Source: Acidobacteriaceae bacterium
Lineage (GTDB): Bacteria > Acidobacteriota > Terriglobia > Terriglobales > Acidobacteriaceae
DNA length: 8,551 nt
NCBI GenBank assembly: GCA_003168235.1
Contig: PMSZ01000028.1
Coordinates: 990 to 9,540, forward strand
Reading direction: 5' to 3'
Below are positions 1 through 5,507 of the stretch, piece by piece. Each line of letters begins with the position of its first letter. Within the stretch, counting starts at the first letter, position 1. Under the pieces are notes generated by a model that was given only the letters and a program-made list of their open reading frames with translations, did no database searches and had not been told where the DNA came from. Made by a program: the position numbers and the translations under genes.

Positions 1-1580
1 TCAGCAACAGTATCCTGAAGCTCACTCCTCCACCGTGGTCGCCTCAGACCCAAACCCAGGCTAACCCGCAGCCCGCCGACTTCTTCACCCCGTCGGATGT
101 GCAATACCTCGACTCCAATGATCTGGACATTAGTTCGGTGGGTCCACTGATCCTGCCCGATCAAACAGGTTTCTATCCCCATATAGTCGTTGCCAGCGGC
201 AAACAAGGAATCGTATACGCCCTCAATCGCGATGACATGGGCGGGTACGACGGCCCCAACGGCGTCGACAACGACCTCCAGGAATTCCCGCTCATCGTCG
301 GTGGATTGCTCATGTGTTCTCCCGCCTACTGGAACGGGACGGTTTACTTCGGGCCCGATGGCGCGCCGTTGCAGTCTTTTCAGGTCACAGGCGGCACCGA
401 TCCCGGTCCGCTCATTCCGGCCGCAAACAGCACGGCAAGGTACGTCGGAGCTCACTCCCCATCCATTTCCGCCAATGGAAACACCAACGGAATCCTCTGG
501 GTCCTCAGTGGCAATAATCTCGAAGCGCTGGATGCGGTTTCCATGGGCCTGCTCTATTCCTCCAGCCAGTCAGGTTCGCGTGACAAGTTTCCCAAACTTG
601 CCCACTTTTCCACTCAGACCGTGGCCGATGGCCGAGTCTACGTCGCCACGGCAAGCACCCTGGAAGCCTTTGGCTTGTTCCACGTCCTGAGTATTGTCGG
701 CGGAGGCAATCAGACCGCCCAGGTCATGACTCAGTTGCCGCTGCCGATCCAGATCACGGCGACGAATCCTTACACGGGACAGCCCGACCAGGGCATTACC
801 GTGACTTTCAGCGACGGCAACAAAGGTGGAACTTTCACTTCGCCCACCGCCGTGACCGACGTGAACGGCTCCGCCAGCACCACCTATACATTTGGCAAAA
901 CCGCTGGCGTCTACACAATAACGGTCAGCGCGCCGAACTACGGCAACGTCACCACCGCAGAAACCGCTACGCCCGGGGCTGCGCAATCCCTCATCTCCAT
1001 TGGTGGAGGATCACAGACGGGCCCCGCCGGTTCCGTTCTTCCCAATCCCGTCCAGGCGAGGGCACTCGACGCCTACAAGAATGCCGTGCCCGGCGTCACC
1101 GTGAATTTCGCGTCCGCCAAAGGCGGCACCGCCAACCCGGCATCCGTCGTCACCAACTCGGCCGGAGCGGCGGTCACCTCCTTCACCTTGCCCACCAACG
1201 TCGGCAAAGTGACTCTGGTTGCCAGTTCTCCCGGAATCACCAAATCGCTGAATTTCCCCGAGACCGCGATCGCGGGACCGCCTGCATCTGTGTCCGTAAC
1301 CGGCGGAAACAACCAGGCTGCTCCGGCTGGCACCACGCTGCCGCAAGCCCTGACCGTGCTGGTCGCCGACCAGTACGGCAACCCTGTATCCGGCGCGTCG
1401 GTTACTTTTAGCGATGGCGGCGCGGGAGGTACTTTCAACAATCCCAACCCGGCCACAACCAACGCCAGCGGAATCGCAACCCAGAGCTATACGCTCCCTG
1501 CTGTACAAGGCCCGGTCACCATCACCGCAAGTGTTGCCGGAGTATCGAACCCCGCCGTCTTCAATGAGACGGCGCAGTAA
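1..1580 (+). CDS. PQQ-like beta-propeller protein with three C-terminal Big_1-like Ig domains (5' end missing)
   Basis: The reading frame is open from base 3 to the TAA at 1578-1580, giving 525 residues with no start in the window. A GTG at 99 is in frame, but coding-like sequence (NSILKLTPPPWSPQ, then DFFTPSDVQYLDSNDLD) continues upstream, so the gene begins outside. Fragment residues 1 to about 225 resemble the last blades of a PQQ-like/outer-membrane-assembly-type propeller: GPLILPDQ, then HIVVASGKQGIVYALNRDD near residues 60-80, and later strands ending in DGRVYVATASTLEAFGL. Residues 228-525 are three Ig-like modules of about 100 residues. The protein is probably secreted or surface exposed, but the signal peptide is not visible. 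No catalytic residues can be assigned; such propellers may be PQQ enzymes or purely structural. A strong stem-loop follows the stop. Confidence is high for the domain architecture and low for function. Confidence 0.85.
   Translation, partial: SNSILKLTPPPWSPQTQTQANPQPADFFTPSDVQYLDSNDLDISSVGPLILPDQTGFYPHIVVASGKQGIVYALNRDDMGGYDGPNGVDNDLQEFPLIVGGLLMCSPAYWNGTVYFGPDGAPLQSFQVTGGTDPGPLIPAANSTARYVGAHSPSISANGNTNGILWVLSGNNLEALDAVSMGLLYSSSQSGSRDKFPKLAHFSTQTVADGRVYVATASTLEAFGLFHVLSIVGGGNQTAQVMTQLPLPIQITATNPYTGQPDQGITVTFSDGNKGGTFTSPTAVTDVNGSASTTYTFGKTAGVYTITVSAPNYGNVTTAETATPGAAQSLISIGGGSQTGPAGSVLPNPVQARALDAYKNAVPGVTVNFASAKGGTANPASVVTNSAGAAVTSFTLPTNVGKVTLVASSPGITKSLNFPETAIAGPPASVSVTGGNNQAAPAGTTLPQALTVLVADQYGNPVSGASVTFSDGGAGGTFNNPNPATTNASGIATQSYTLPAVQGPVTITASVAGVSNPAVFNETAQ
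684..1577 (+). repeat. Three tandem Big_1-like Ig modules within the first gene
   Basis: Three units of about 98-102 codons start near 684, 978 and 1284. Each opens with a GGGNQ-like turn (VGGGNQTA, IGGGSQTG, TGGNNQAA). Each continues through a VxVTFxxxxxGG strand (ITVTFSDGNKGGTF, VTVNFASAKGGTA, ASVTFSDGGAGGTF) and a T(N/D)xxGxAxxxYT/F strand, and ends in ETA. Units 2 and 3 also have the D(A/Q)Y(K/G)N linker typical of invasin/intimin-type Big_1 domains; in unit 1 it is replaced by NPYTGQ. Such modules usually act as rigid spacers or adhesive stalks on the cell surface. The units have diverged at DNA level, so this is old domain duplication rather than recent slippage. Confidence 0.75.
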
Positions 1581-1591
1581 CTGGATTCACA

Positions 1592-1625
1592 CGGGCCGCT
1601 CTTGCGAGCGGCCCGATCTGTTTAG
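1592..1625 (+). terminator. Intrinsic terminator-like stem-loop after the propeller-Ig gene
   Basis: A perfect 10-bp GC-rich inverted repeat (CGGGCCGCTC at 1592-1601, GAGCGGCCCG at 1606-1615) encloses a TTGC loop. It starts 12 bases after the stop codon and is followed by a modest T-rich stretch (ATCTGTTTAG). The weak T-tract means termination may be partial, so some read-through into the esterase gene 42 bases downstream is possible. Confidence 0.7.
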
Positions 1626-1656
1626 CAATTGAAGTTTTGCAAGCGAGGCCACTATT

Positions 1657-3360
1657 TTGTCTGAGATAACCCGTTTGAAAGCCGCTGGATTACTGATCGT
1701 CCTCTTACTCGCAACCGCTGCCAGCTTTGGCGCGCCGCTACAGCTGACCAAAACCACGACGACCATCTCGTCCAGCCTGAATCCATCCGTCTATGGAGAG
1801 GCCGTGACCTTTACCGCCGTTGTCACTCCCATGCCGCCCGACGGCGAAACCGTTACCTTCGAGCAGGGACAGAACATCCTGGGAACGGGAGCATTGGCTA
1901 GCGGCTCTGCCACTTTCACCACCTCGACGCTCAACGGTGGCACCGAATCGATCAAAGCGGTTTACAGCGGCGATAGCACTCTCAATGGCAGCACCTCGAA
2001 ACCCGTGAGCCAGGTGGTTCAGCAGGCCACAACTACGACGACGCTCGTGTCCTCGCTGAATCCGTCAAACTCTGGGCAGTCTGTGACCTTCACCGCGACC
2101 GTGTCTCCGGAGTACAGCGGAACCGTCACTGGCAATGTTGCGTTTTACAATGGCAGTTCGAAGCTGGCGAGCGAATCGCTTTCCGGCGGTGTCGCGAGCT
2201 ACTCGACCACCAAGTTGCCGGTCGGCACCGACTCGATTCTCGCGTTCTATAAGGGCAACAATTCATTCCTCACCAGCAGCTCCAACATCGTGAACCAGGT
2301 GGTCAACGCAGGATCATCAGGATGTGGCATCGGAACCTTCATTGATTCTTCCATGGTCTGGAACAACATCACGCGTTATTACGAAGTTTATCTGCCCTCG
2401 AATCTCCCTGCGACTCCGCCCATGGTCCTCATGCTGCACGGGACCCAAACTACACAATCCACCGGCGATGACCCGGAACCCGTCATCACCCTCAATTGGG
2501 GATGGCAGCCGGTCGCCGACCAGAACTGTTTCATCCTGGTGAAACCCGCTTCCACCTACGACCCCACGTCCCACCAGTGGGACTGGAATGCCTATTGCAT
2601 GGACGGATCGGCGATCTGCTCCCCATATGGATTGAACGGTGGAGCCTTTCCCTACGCCGAGGATTGTGGTTCAACCGATGGAGAATGCCCCGACGATATC
2701 GGTTTTCTGGAACAACTGATCATCAATCTCGAAAGTCAGTACAACGTGAATCCGGCCATGGTGTATGTTGCCGGCTTCTCCTCGGGTGGTGAGATGACCG
2801 AACGTGTCGGCGTAGAGCTCTCCGGCCTGGTGGCTGCGATCGTCCCCGCCTCAGGACAGCTCGTCGCCGAGCAGGGGATCGTCCAACCACCGCTCCCCTC
2901 GCCGCCCGTCCCTCCGGCTTATCCCATCGCCGTTCAAGAATGGCACGGCACCCTCGACGAAAATCTGTGGCCCTGCGGTTACGGACAAACCAAATACAAC
3001 GGAGTTACTTTCACTCTCGATACCGTCGACGACACTTTCAACTACTGGTCATCGACCCCGGCGAATTCCTGCACCACGTTCCAAACCACCCAGACTCTAT
3101 GTCTGAACGGTGTGCCCAACAACACGAATGACGCCCCCAGTCCCGGCCTGTCCGGACTGACGGGCAACATTGCCACCGGCTGCACCAACAATGTCGAAGT
3201 TCAATTCGTTTGGGAACCGGGTATCGCGCACTCCTGGCAGCAGGGATACGACACCCAGCGCTGGCAGTTCTTCGCCGAAAATCCGTGCCCGACCTGCGGA
3301 CCCGGCGAACAGCTGCGACGGGAAGAAGAGCTGCGGCGGAAAACTGAGGCCTCGCGCTAG
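1657..3360 (+). CDS. Secreted Ig-like/esterase fusion (PHB depolymerase/feruloyl esterase-like alpha/beta hydrolase)
   Basis: This 567-residue protein starts at TTG 1657 with a GCGAGG sequence a few bases upstream. A second in-frame TTG at 1675 would also keep the signal peptide, so the start is uncertain by six residues. Residues 1-26 form a signal peptide (basic start, AAGLLIVLLLATAASFGA core). Residues about 29-122 and 124-217 are two Ig-like domains of the Big_3_5 type (SLNPSxxGxxVTFTAxV, then YxGxxxF/L and VxQVV). From residue 223 comes an alpha/beta hydrolase resembling extracellular PHB depolymerase/LpqC/feruloyl esterases. It shows an oxyanion-side LHGT at 260-263, a DDIGFLEQLI helix, the nucleophile motif GFSSG with Ser375, a likely acid Asp434 in WHGTLDEN, and a likely His525 in GIAHSW. 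Many cysteines suggest disulfides, as expected for an exported enzyme. The last 20 residues are highly charged. The substrate (polyester, feruloyl ester or acetyl ester) cannot be read from the sequence. Confidence 0.88.
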   Translation: MSEITRLKAAGLLIVLLLATAASFGAPLQLTKTTTTISSSLNPSVYGEAVTFTAVVTPMPPDGETVTFEQGQNILGTGALASGSATFTTSTLNGGTESIKAVYSGDSTLNGSTSKPVSQVVQQATTTTTLVSSLNPSNSGQSVTFTATVSPEYSGTVTGNVAFYNGSSKLASESLSGGVASYSTTKLPVGTDSILAFYKGNNSFLTSSSNIVNQVVNAGSSGCGIGTFIDSSMVWNNITRYYEVYLPSNLPATPPMVLMLHGTQTTQSTGDDPEPVITLNWGWQPVADQNCFILVKPASTYDPTSHQWDWNAYCMDGSAICSPYGLNGGAFPYAEDCGSTDGECPDDIGFLEQLIINLESQYNVNPAMVYVAGFSSGGEMTERVGVELSGLVAAIVPASGQLVAEQGIVQPPLPSPPVPPAYPIAVQEWHGTLDENLWPCGYGQTKYNGVTFTLDTVDDTFNYWSSTPANSCTTFQTTQTLCLNGVPNNTNDAPSPGLSGLTGNIATGCTNNVEVQFVWEPGIAHSWQQGYDTQRWQFFAENPCPTCGPGEQLRREEELRRKTEASR

Positions 3361-3398
3361 GAAAGCGCATTAGGGGAAAACGATTAGAGGAAAGCGGC
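3358..3398 (+). repeat. Imperfect 13-14 bp tandem triplet beginning at the esterase stop codon
   Basis: Three adjacent units begin with TAG at 3358, 3371 and 3385: TAGGAAAGCGCAT, TAGGGGAAAACGAT and TAGAGGAAAGCGGC. The first TAG is the esterase stop. The third unit runs into the stem of the following hairpin. It may be a slippage product, or a decayed set of sites for a binding protein. Confidence 0.6.
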
Positions 3399-3410
3399 CC
3401 TTCGCGCCGC
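3394..3410 (-). terminator. Stem-loop between convergent genes, probable terminator of the FUSC gene
   Basis: GCGGC (3394-3398) pairs with GCCGC (3406-3410) around a 7-base loop, just past the stop of the minus-strand FUSC gene. On the minus strand the stem is followed by a T-rich run (TTTCCTCTAATCGTTTTCC). On the plus strand there is only AACTCTTA, so it fits the minus-strand gene better. The stem is short, so confidence is moderate. Confidence 0.45.
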
Positions 3411-3415
3411 AACTC

Positions 3416-3895
3416 TTACCCGCTTTTCTTCGCCAGCGGCCACGCCGTCGTCACCACCAGCGCCACCGCAATCCCCAGCGATACTTCCAGAAACCGGTGC
3501 CATCCCACAATCCACGCTCGGCTGGAGTGCGGAATCAGCAAAACAATGCTCAGGGTAATCGCGGCGAACCGGTACGCTCCGCCCAGGTGCAACAACCACG
3601 ACAGCACTCCGCACAAAAGAATGCCCACGCCATAAACCAGCGCGTTGGGCGGAAAGAACGTCGCCAGCGCCGCGCCAATCACCGCTCCCACCGCCGTGCC
3701 CACAAATCGCTGCCAACTCAGCGTCTTCGGAGGAATCGTCGACTGCACGATAACAATCGTCGAAATCGGCGCCCAATAAGACTCCGGCATTTTCAGGAGC
3801 CGGGCCAGCAGCATGGCTACGACCGCCGCAACCGTAGTGCGAAGCGTATCCAGGGCCGAATATCGGTTCACCCCCGAAAAAATTCCACGCGCCAT
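3416..3895 (-). CDS. Short FUSC-family (aromatic acid exporter-like) integral membrane protein
   Basis: This 159-residue protein starts at ATG 3895, preceded on the minus strand by GGGAGG four bases away. About six hydrophobic segments can be seen, near residues 18-34, 42-52, 65-82, 86-104, 109-121 and 137-154. The composition and motifs match the FUSC/fusaric-acid-resistance-like membrane domain: an early WAPISTIVIVQ segment, QRFVGTAVGAVIGAAL, and a late HRFLEVSLGIAVALVV helix, which parallel the family's Rxx(G)TxxGxxxG and RxxxxxxGxxxA signatures. It is a single membrane half with no cytoplasmic domain, much shorter than full-length FUSC exporters, so it may dimerise. The family is linked to efflux of aromatic acids, but the substrate here is unknown. 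It is convergent with the esterase gene and divergent from the small zinc-binding protein gene. Confidence 0.82.
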   Translation of the reverse strand: MARGIFSGVNRYSALDTLRTTVAAVVAMLLARLLKMPESYWAPISTIVIVQSTIPPKTLSWQRFVGTAVGAVIGAALATFFPPNALVYGVGILLCGVLSWLLHLGGAYRFAAITLSIVLLIPHSSRAWIVGWHRFLEVSLGIAVALVVTTAWPLAKKSG

Positions 3896-3949
3896 CCATC
3901 CTCCCGCTACCAGAGCCGTTATTGTACCGCCGACTCAACCGTCGTCTCC

Positions 3950-3960
3950 CGCTATACTAG
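3950..3960 (+). promoter_or_regulatory. Possible -10 element in the divergent spacer
   Basis: TATACT at 3953-3958 is one mismatch from TATAAT and lies about 90 bases upstream of the small zinc-binding protein gene. No convincing -35 hexamer sits 16-18 bases upstream, so this is only a candidate. The 153-base spacer (3896-4048) must carry control signals for both divergent genes. Confidence 0.25.
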
Positions 3961-3994
3961 CTTCTGCCGAGTCACCGCTCGTGCTCTCGGAAGA

Positions 3995-4036
3995 ACGTCT
4001 CGGTAACAACGTCCCGGTAAAGACGTCGCGGAAATA
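3995..4036 (+). repeat. Three tandem 14-bp units directly upstream of the zinc-binding protein gene
   Basis: ACGTCTCGGTAACA (3995), ACGTCCCGGTAAAG (4009) and ACGTCGCGGAAATA (4023) are contiguous with an exact 14-bp period and share ACGTCnCGGwAA. A weaker related stretch (TCTCGGAAGA, 3985-3994) precedes them. The array ends immediately before the upstream in-frame ATG at 4037. It could be an operator array or a 5' untranslated element; the sequence alone does not decide. Confidence 0.65.
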
Positions 4037-4048
4037 ATGGAGCCAGCC

Positions 4049-4285
4049 ATGTCCAGTCTGAAAGAGTTTCAATGCGAAATCTGCGGGACCGTCAGCCAGA
4101 ACCCCAGCCGCTGGTTTGTCATCGAGTGCGGAGACGCGCTGCTCTCCGTCATCAAATGGGACCTGGTCGCCGCCAACAGTCCCACCGCCCGCCACTTCTG
4201 CGGAGAGGGTCACGCCCAGGTCTACATCAGCCGCTGGTTCGAATCGATCTGCGCCCCCCGCAAACCGCTCACCAGAATTTCCTGA
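4049..4285 (+). CDS. Small conserved-type putative zinc-binding protein (CxxC...CGxxH)
   Basis: The 78-residue product starts at ATG 4049, chosen because GGAG (4039-4042) lies six bases upstream. An in-frame ATG at 4037 would add four residues but has no good Shine-Dalgarno. The visible metal-site candidate is Cys9-x2-Cys12 (QCEICG) with Cys51-x3-His55 (CGEGH), which together would make a one-site zinc ribbon or knuckle. Between them is a predicted beta-rich stretch (SRWFVIECGD, LLSVIKWDL), and after them an amphipathic helix (AQVYISRWFESI). There is no signal peptide or membrane segment, so it is probably cytoplasmic. I recall similar small proteins as hypotheticals in Acidobacteriota but know no function. 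The dehalogenase gene begins 65 bases downstream on the same strand, so co-transcription is possible. Confidence 0.75.
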   Translation: MSSLKEFQCEICGTVSQNPSRWFVIECGDALLSVIKWDLVAANSPTARHFCGEGHAQVYISRWFESICAPRKPLTRIS

Positions 4286-4321
4286 CCCGCGATGGGCTGA
4301 CGACTCAAGGATCGCATATTA

Positions 4322-4350
4322 AAAAGAGAGAAGTATAAAAGAGAGAAGTA
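4322..4350 (+). repeat. Duplicated 14-bp purine-rich ribosome-binding repeat before the dehalogenase
   Basis: AAAAGAGAGAAGTA occurs exactly at 4322-4335 and again at 4337-4350, ending at the ATG of the dehalogenase gene. The second copy supplies the GAGAG-type Shine-Dalgarno sequence. The first is an extra copy 15 bases upstream with no start codon after it. The first bases of the gene (ATAAAAGACA) partly resemble a third unit. Confidence 0.75.
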
Positions 4351-5082
4351 ATGATAAAAGACATCCGCGCCTGCGTCTTCGACGCCTACGGTACGCTGCT
4401 CGACGTGAACTCGGCCGTCGCCCGCAACGCAGCATTGAATGCTGCGCTTACCGCAGTATTGGCAAAGACAAAGACAAAGACAGAAGCTCGCGCCTCGCTC
4501 TCCGCACCACTCTCGCAGCTATGGCGCCAGAAGCAACTGGAGTACACCTGGACCCGCACGCTGATGAATCGCTATGCGGATTTCTGGCAGGTCACCGAAG
4601 AGGCGTTGGACTTTGCTTTAAAAACCTACAGCCTCGACGGCGATGCGGAGTTGAAAAACTCTCTCCTGCAGTCGTATCTGTCGTTGACCGCGTATCCCGA
4701 CGCGGCGCAGGCCTTGGCGCAAATCGCGGCTCTCGACCTGACCACGGCCATTCTTTCCAACGGAACTCCGCACATGCTGCAAGAAGCCTTGCGCGCGAAC
4801 CAACTCGAAGAGTTGATCGATCCCTGTTTGTCCGTGGACGAAATCAGGATCTATAAACCCGATCCCAGAGTCTACCAACTCGCATCCGACCGCCTCGGTC
4901 TTTCACCCAATCAAATCTGTTTTATTTCCTCGAACCCATGGGACGTCGCCGGAGCCGCATCGTTCGGCTTCAAAGCCGTGCGCATCAGCCGCCAGAATTC
5001 CCCGCCCGAATACGCATTCGCCGCGACGCACGCTCACGTCAGTACGCTAGCCGAATTGCCCGCGCTGCTGCGCACCGCGTGA
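4351..5082 (+). CDS. Type II haloacid dehalogenase, HAD superfamily ((S)-2-haloacid dehalogenase-like)
   Basis: This 243-residue protein starts at ATG 4351. It has all HAD motifs: motif I FDAYGTLLD with nucleophile Asp11 and Thr15, motif II SNGTP with Ser136 and Asn137, motif III lysine Lys169 in YKPDPRVY, and motif IV SSNPWDVAGA. The cap-domain stretch WRQKQLEYTW (58-67) is a signature of L-2-haloacid dehalogenases. Comparing from memory with Pseudomonas L-DEX, each reported active-site residue has a counterpart: Asp11, Thr15, Arg59, Ser136, Lys169, Tyr175, Ser193, Asn195 and Asp198. The family hydrolyses (S)-2-haloalkanoic acids to (R)-2-hydroxyacids through an aspartyl ester in the cytoplasm. 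The segment between motif I and the WRQKQ helix is about 17 residues longer than in L-DEX and is rich in Ala, Lys and Thr, including KTKTKT. In soil bacteria the physiological substrate may be a different phosphate or haloacid. Confidence 0.9.
   Translation: MIKDIRACVFDAYGTLLDVNSAVARNAALNAALTAVLAKTKTKTEARASLSAPLSQLWRQKQLEYTWTRTLMNRYADFWQVTEEALDFALKTYSLDGDAELKNSLLQSYLSLTAYPDAAQALAQIAALDLTTAILSNGTPHMLQEALRANQLEELIDPCLSVDEIRIYKPDPRVYQLASDRLGLSPNQICFISSNPWDVAGAASFGFKAVRISRQNSPPEYAFAATHAHVSTLAELPALLRTA
4464..4481 (+). repeat. In-frame AAAGAC x3 microsatellite in the dehalogenase gene
   Basis: Three perfect AAAGAC hexamers encode KTKTKT at residues 39-44. They lie in the linker between the nucleophile loop and the cap helix, where the protein is longer than the classic enzymes. 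The unit is six bases, so copy-number change would add or remove Lys-Thr pairs without a frameshift. Confidence 0.85.
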
Positions 5083-5137
5083 TCTCGATTTGCGTTGGTT
5101 GGGCAACCGGTAGTTAGTTATTAGTTAGGAATCTCTT

Positions 5138-5164
5138 GAAAAGCTCCGCCCTTGCGAGCGTTTC
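5138..5164 (+). terminator. Imperfect stem-loop with T-rich tail after the dehalogenase
   Basis: GAAA/GCT/CGC on the left pairs with GCG/AGC/TTTC on the right across single-base bulges, with a CCTT loop, followed by TTATTTCTG. It lies between the convergent dehalogenase and antitoxin genes. The loop side is shared with the hairpin at 1592-1615: CCGCnCTTGCGAGCG occurs in both, 14 of 15 bases identical. The bulges make efficiency uncertain. Upstream, 5111-5128 carries several TAGTTA/TTAGTTA motifs with stop codons. Confidence 0.45.
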
Positions 5165-5186
5165 TTATTTCTGTCGGCAGTTTCTC

Positions 5187-5507
5187 TCAGGCGGCCGCGC
5201 CAGCGCGGACCCGCTTGAGTCTGATTTGTGCTTTAGCACCCAAGAGGTCGGCGTATAGGAGTAGGCGAGCTACGCTGAGTGTGGACAGCTTGCCGCGCGT
5301 AAGTTCGCTCACGCGGGGTTGCTGTATTCGCAGGATTCGTTCCAGGTCGCGGGGGCTGTATCTGCGGCGCTTGATCAAACCCAAAATATTCTGATGGAGG
5401 GCCGCCTTTAGCTTCAGTTCCAGCGCGCTCTGACGATCCAACCCGAGTTCATCCAGGACACTCCCGCTTATTCTGTATTCACCTTCGGCGGAGCGCTTGT
5501 TTGGCAA
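5187..5507 (-). CDS. HigA-like XRE-family antitoxin
   Basis: This 106-residue protein starts at TTG 5507. That start is supported by GAGGAG seven bases upstream on the minus strand and by overlap with the toxin gene. Residues about 40-90 form an XRE-type helix-turn-helix: a helix at NILGLIKRRR, a turn with YSPRDLERIL, and the recognition helix QQPRVSELTRG (62-72). A KLSTLSVARLLLYADLLG helix follows, typical of antitoxins paired with Gp49-like HigB toxins. The basic tail KAQIRLKRVR fits the usual end of the family. Its expected role is to bind and neutralise the toxin encoded just upstream and to repress the shared promoter. The N-terminal 30 residues are predicted linker and may contact the toxin. 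Confidence 0.85.
   Translation of the reverse strand: MPNKRSAEGEYRISGSVLDELGLDRQSALELKLKAALHQNILGLIKRRRYSPRDLERILRIQQPRVSELTRGKLSTLSVARLLLYADLLGAKAQIRLKRVRAGAAA

Noticed and set aside
190..690. 166-codon plus-strand frame inside the first gene
   Set aside because: It is a shifted frame of the propeller gene with Ser/Pro/Arg-rich sequence typical of out-of-frame GC-rich DNA.
570..1508. Minus-strand open frames opposite the Ig modules
   Set aside because: They are antisense shadows of the Big_1-like repeats, with no start signals or domains.
3384..3938. 184-codon open frame on the minus strand overlapping the FUSC gene
   Set aside because: It lies in another frame over the FUSC gene, whose translation shows regular membrane helices and family motifs; this frame gives low-complexity Gly/Arg/Ala sequence with no recognisable domain.
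3921..3940. TACAAT (minus strand) as a promoter for the FUSC gene
   Set aside because: No acceptable -35 hexamer lies at normal spacing; TTGAGT is only about 8 bases away, so the match is probably chance.
5111..5128. TAGTTA/TTAGTTA cluster after the dehalogenase
   Set aside because: It is a short AT-rich, stop-rich stretch between convergent genes, too short and irregular to call an element or attachment site.
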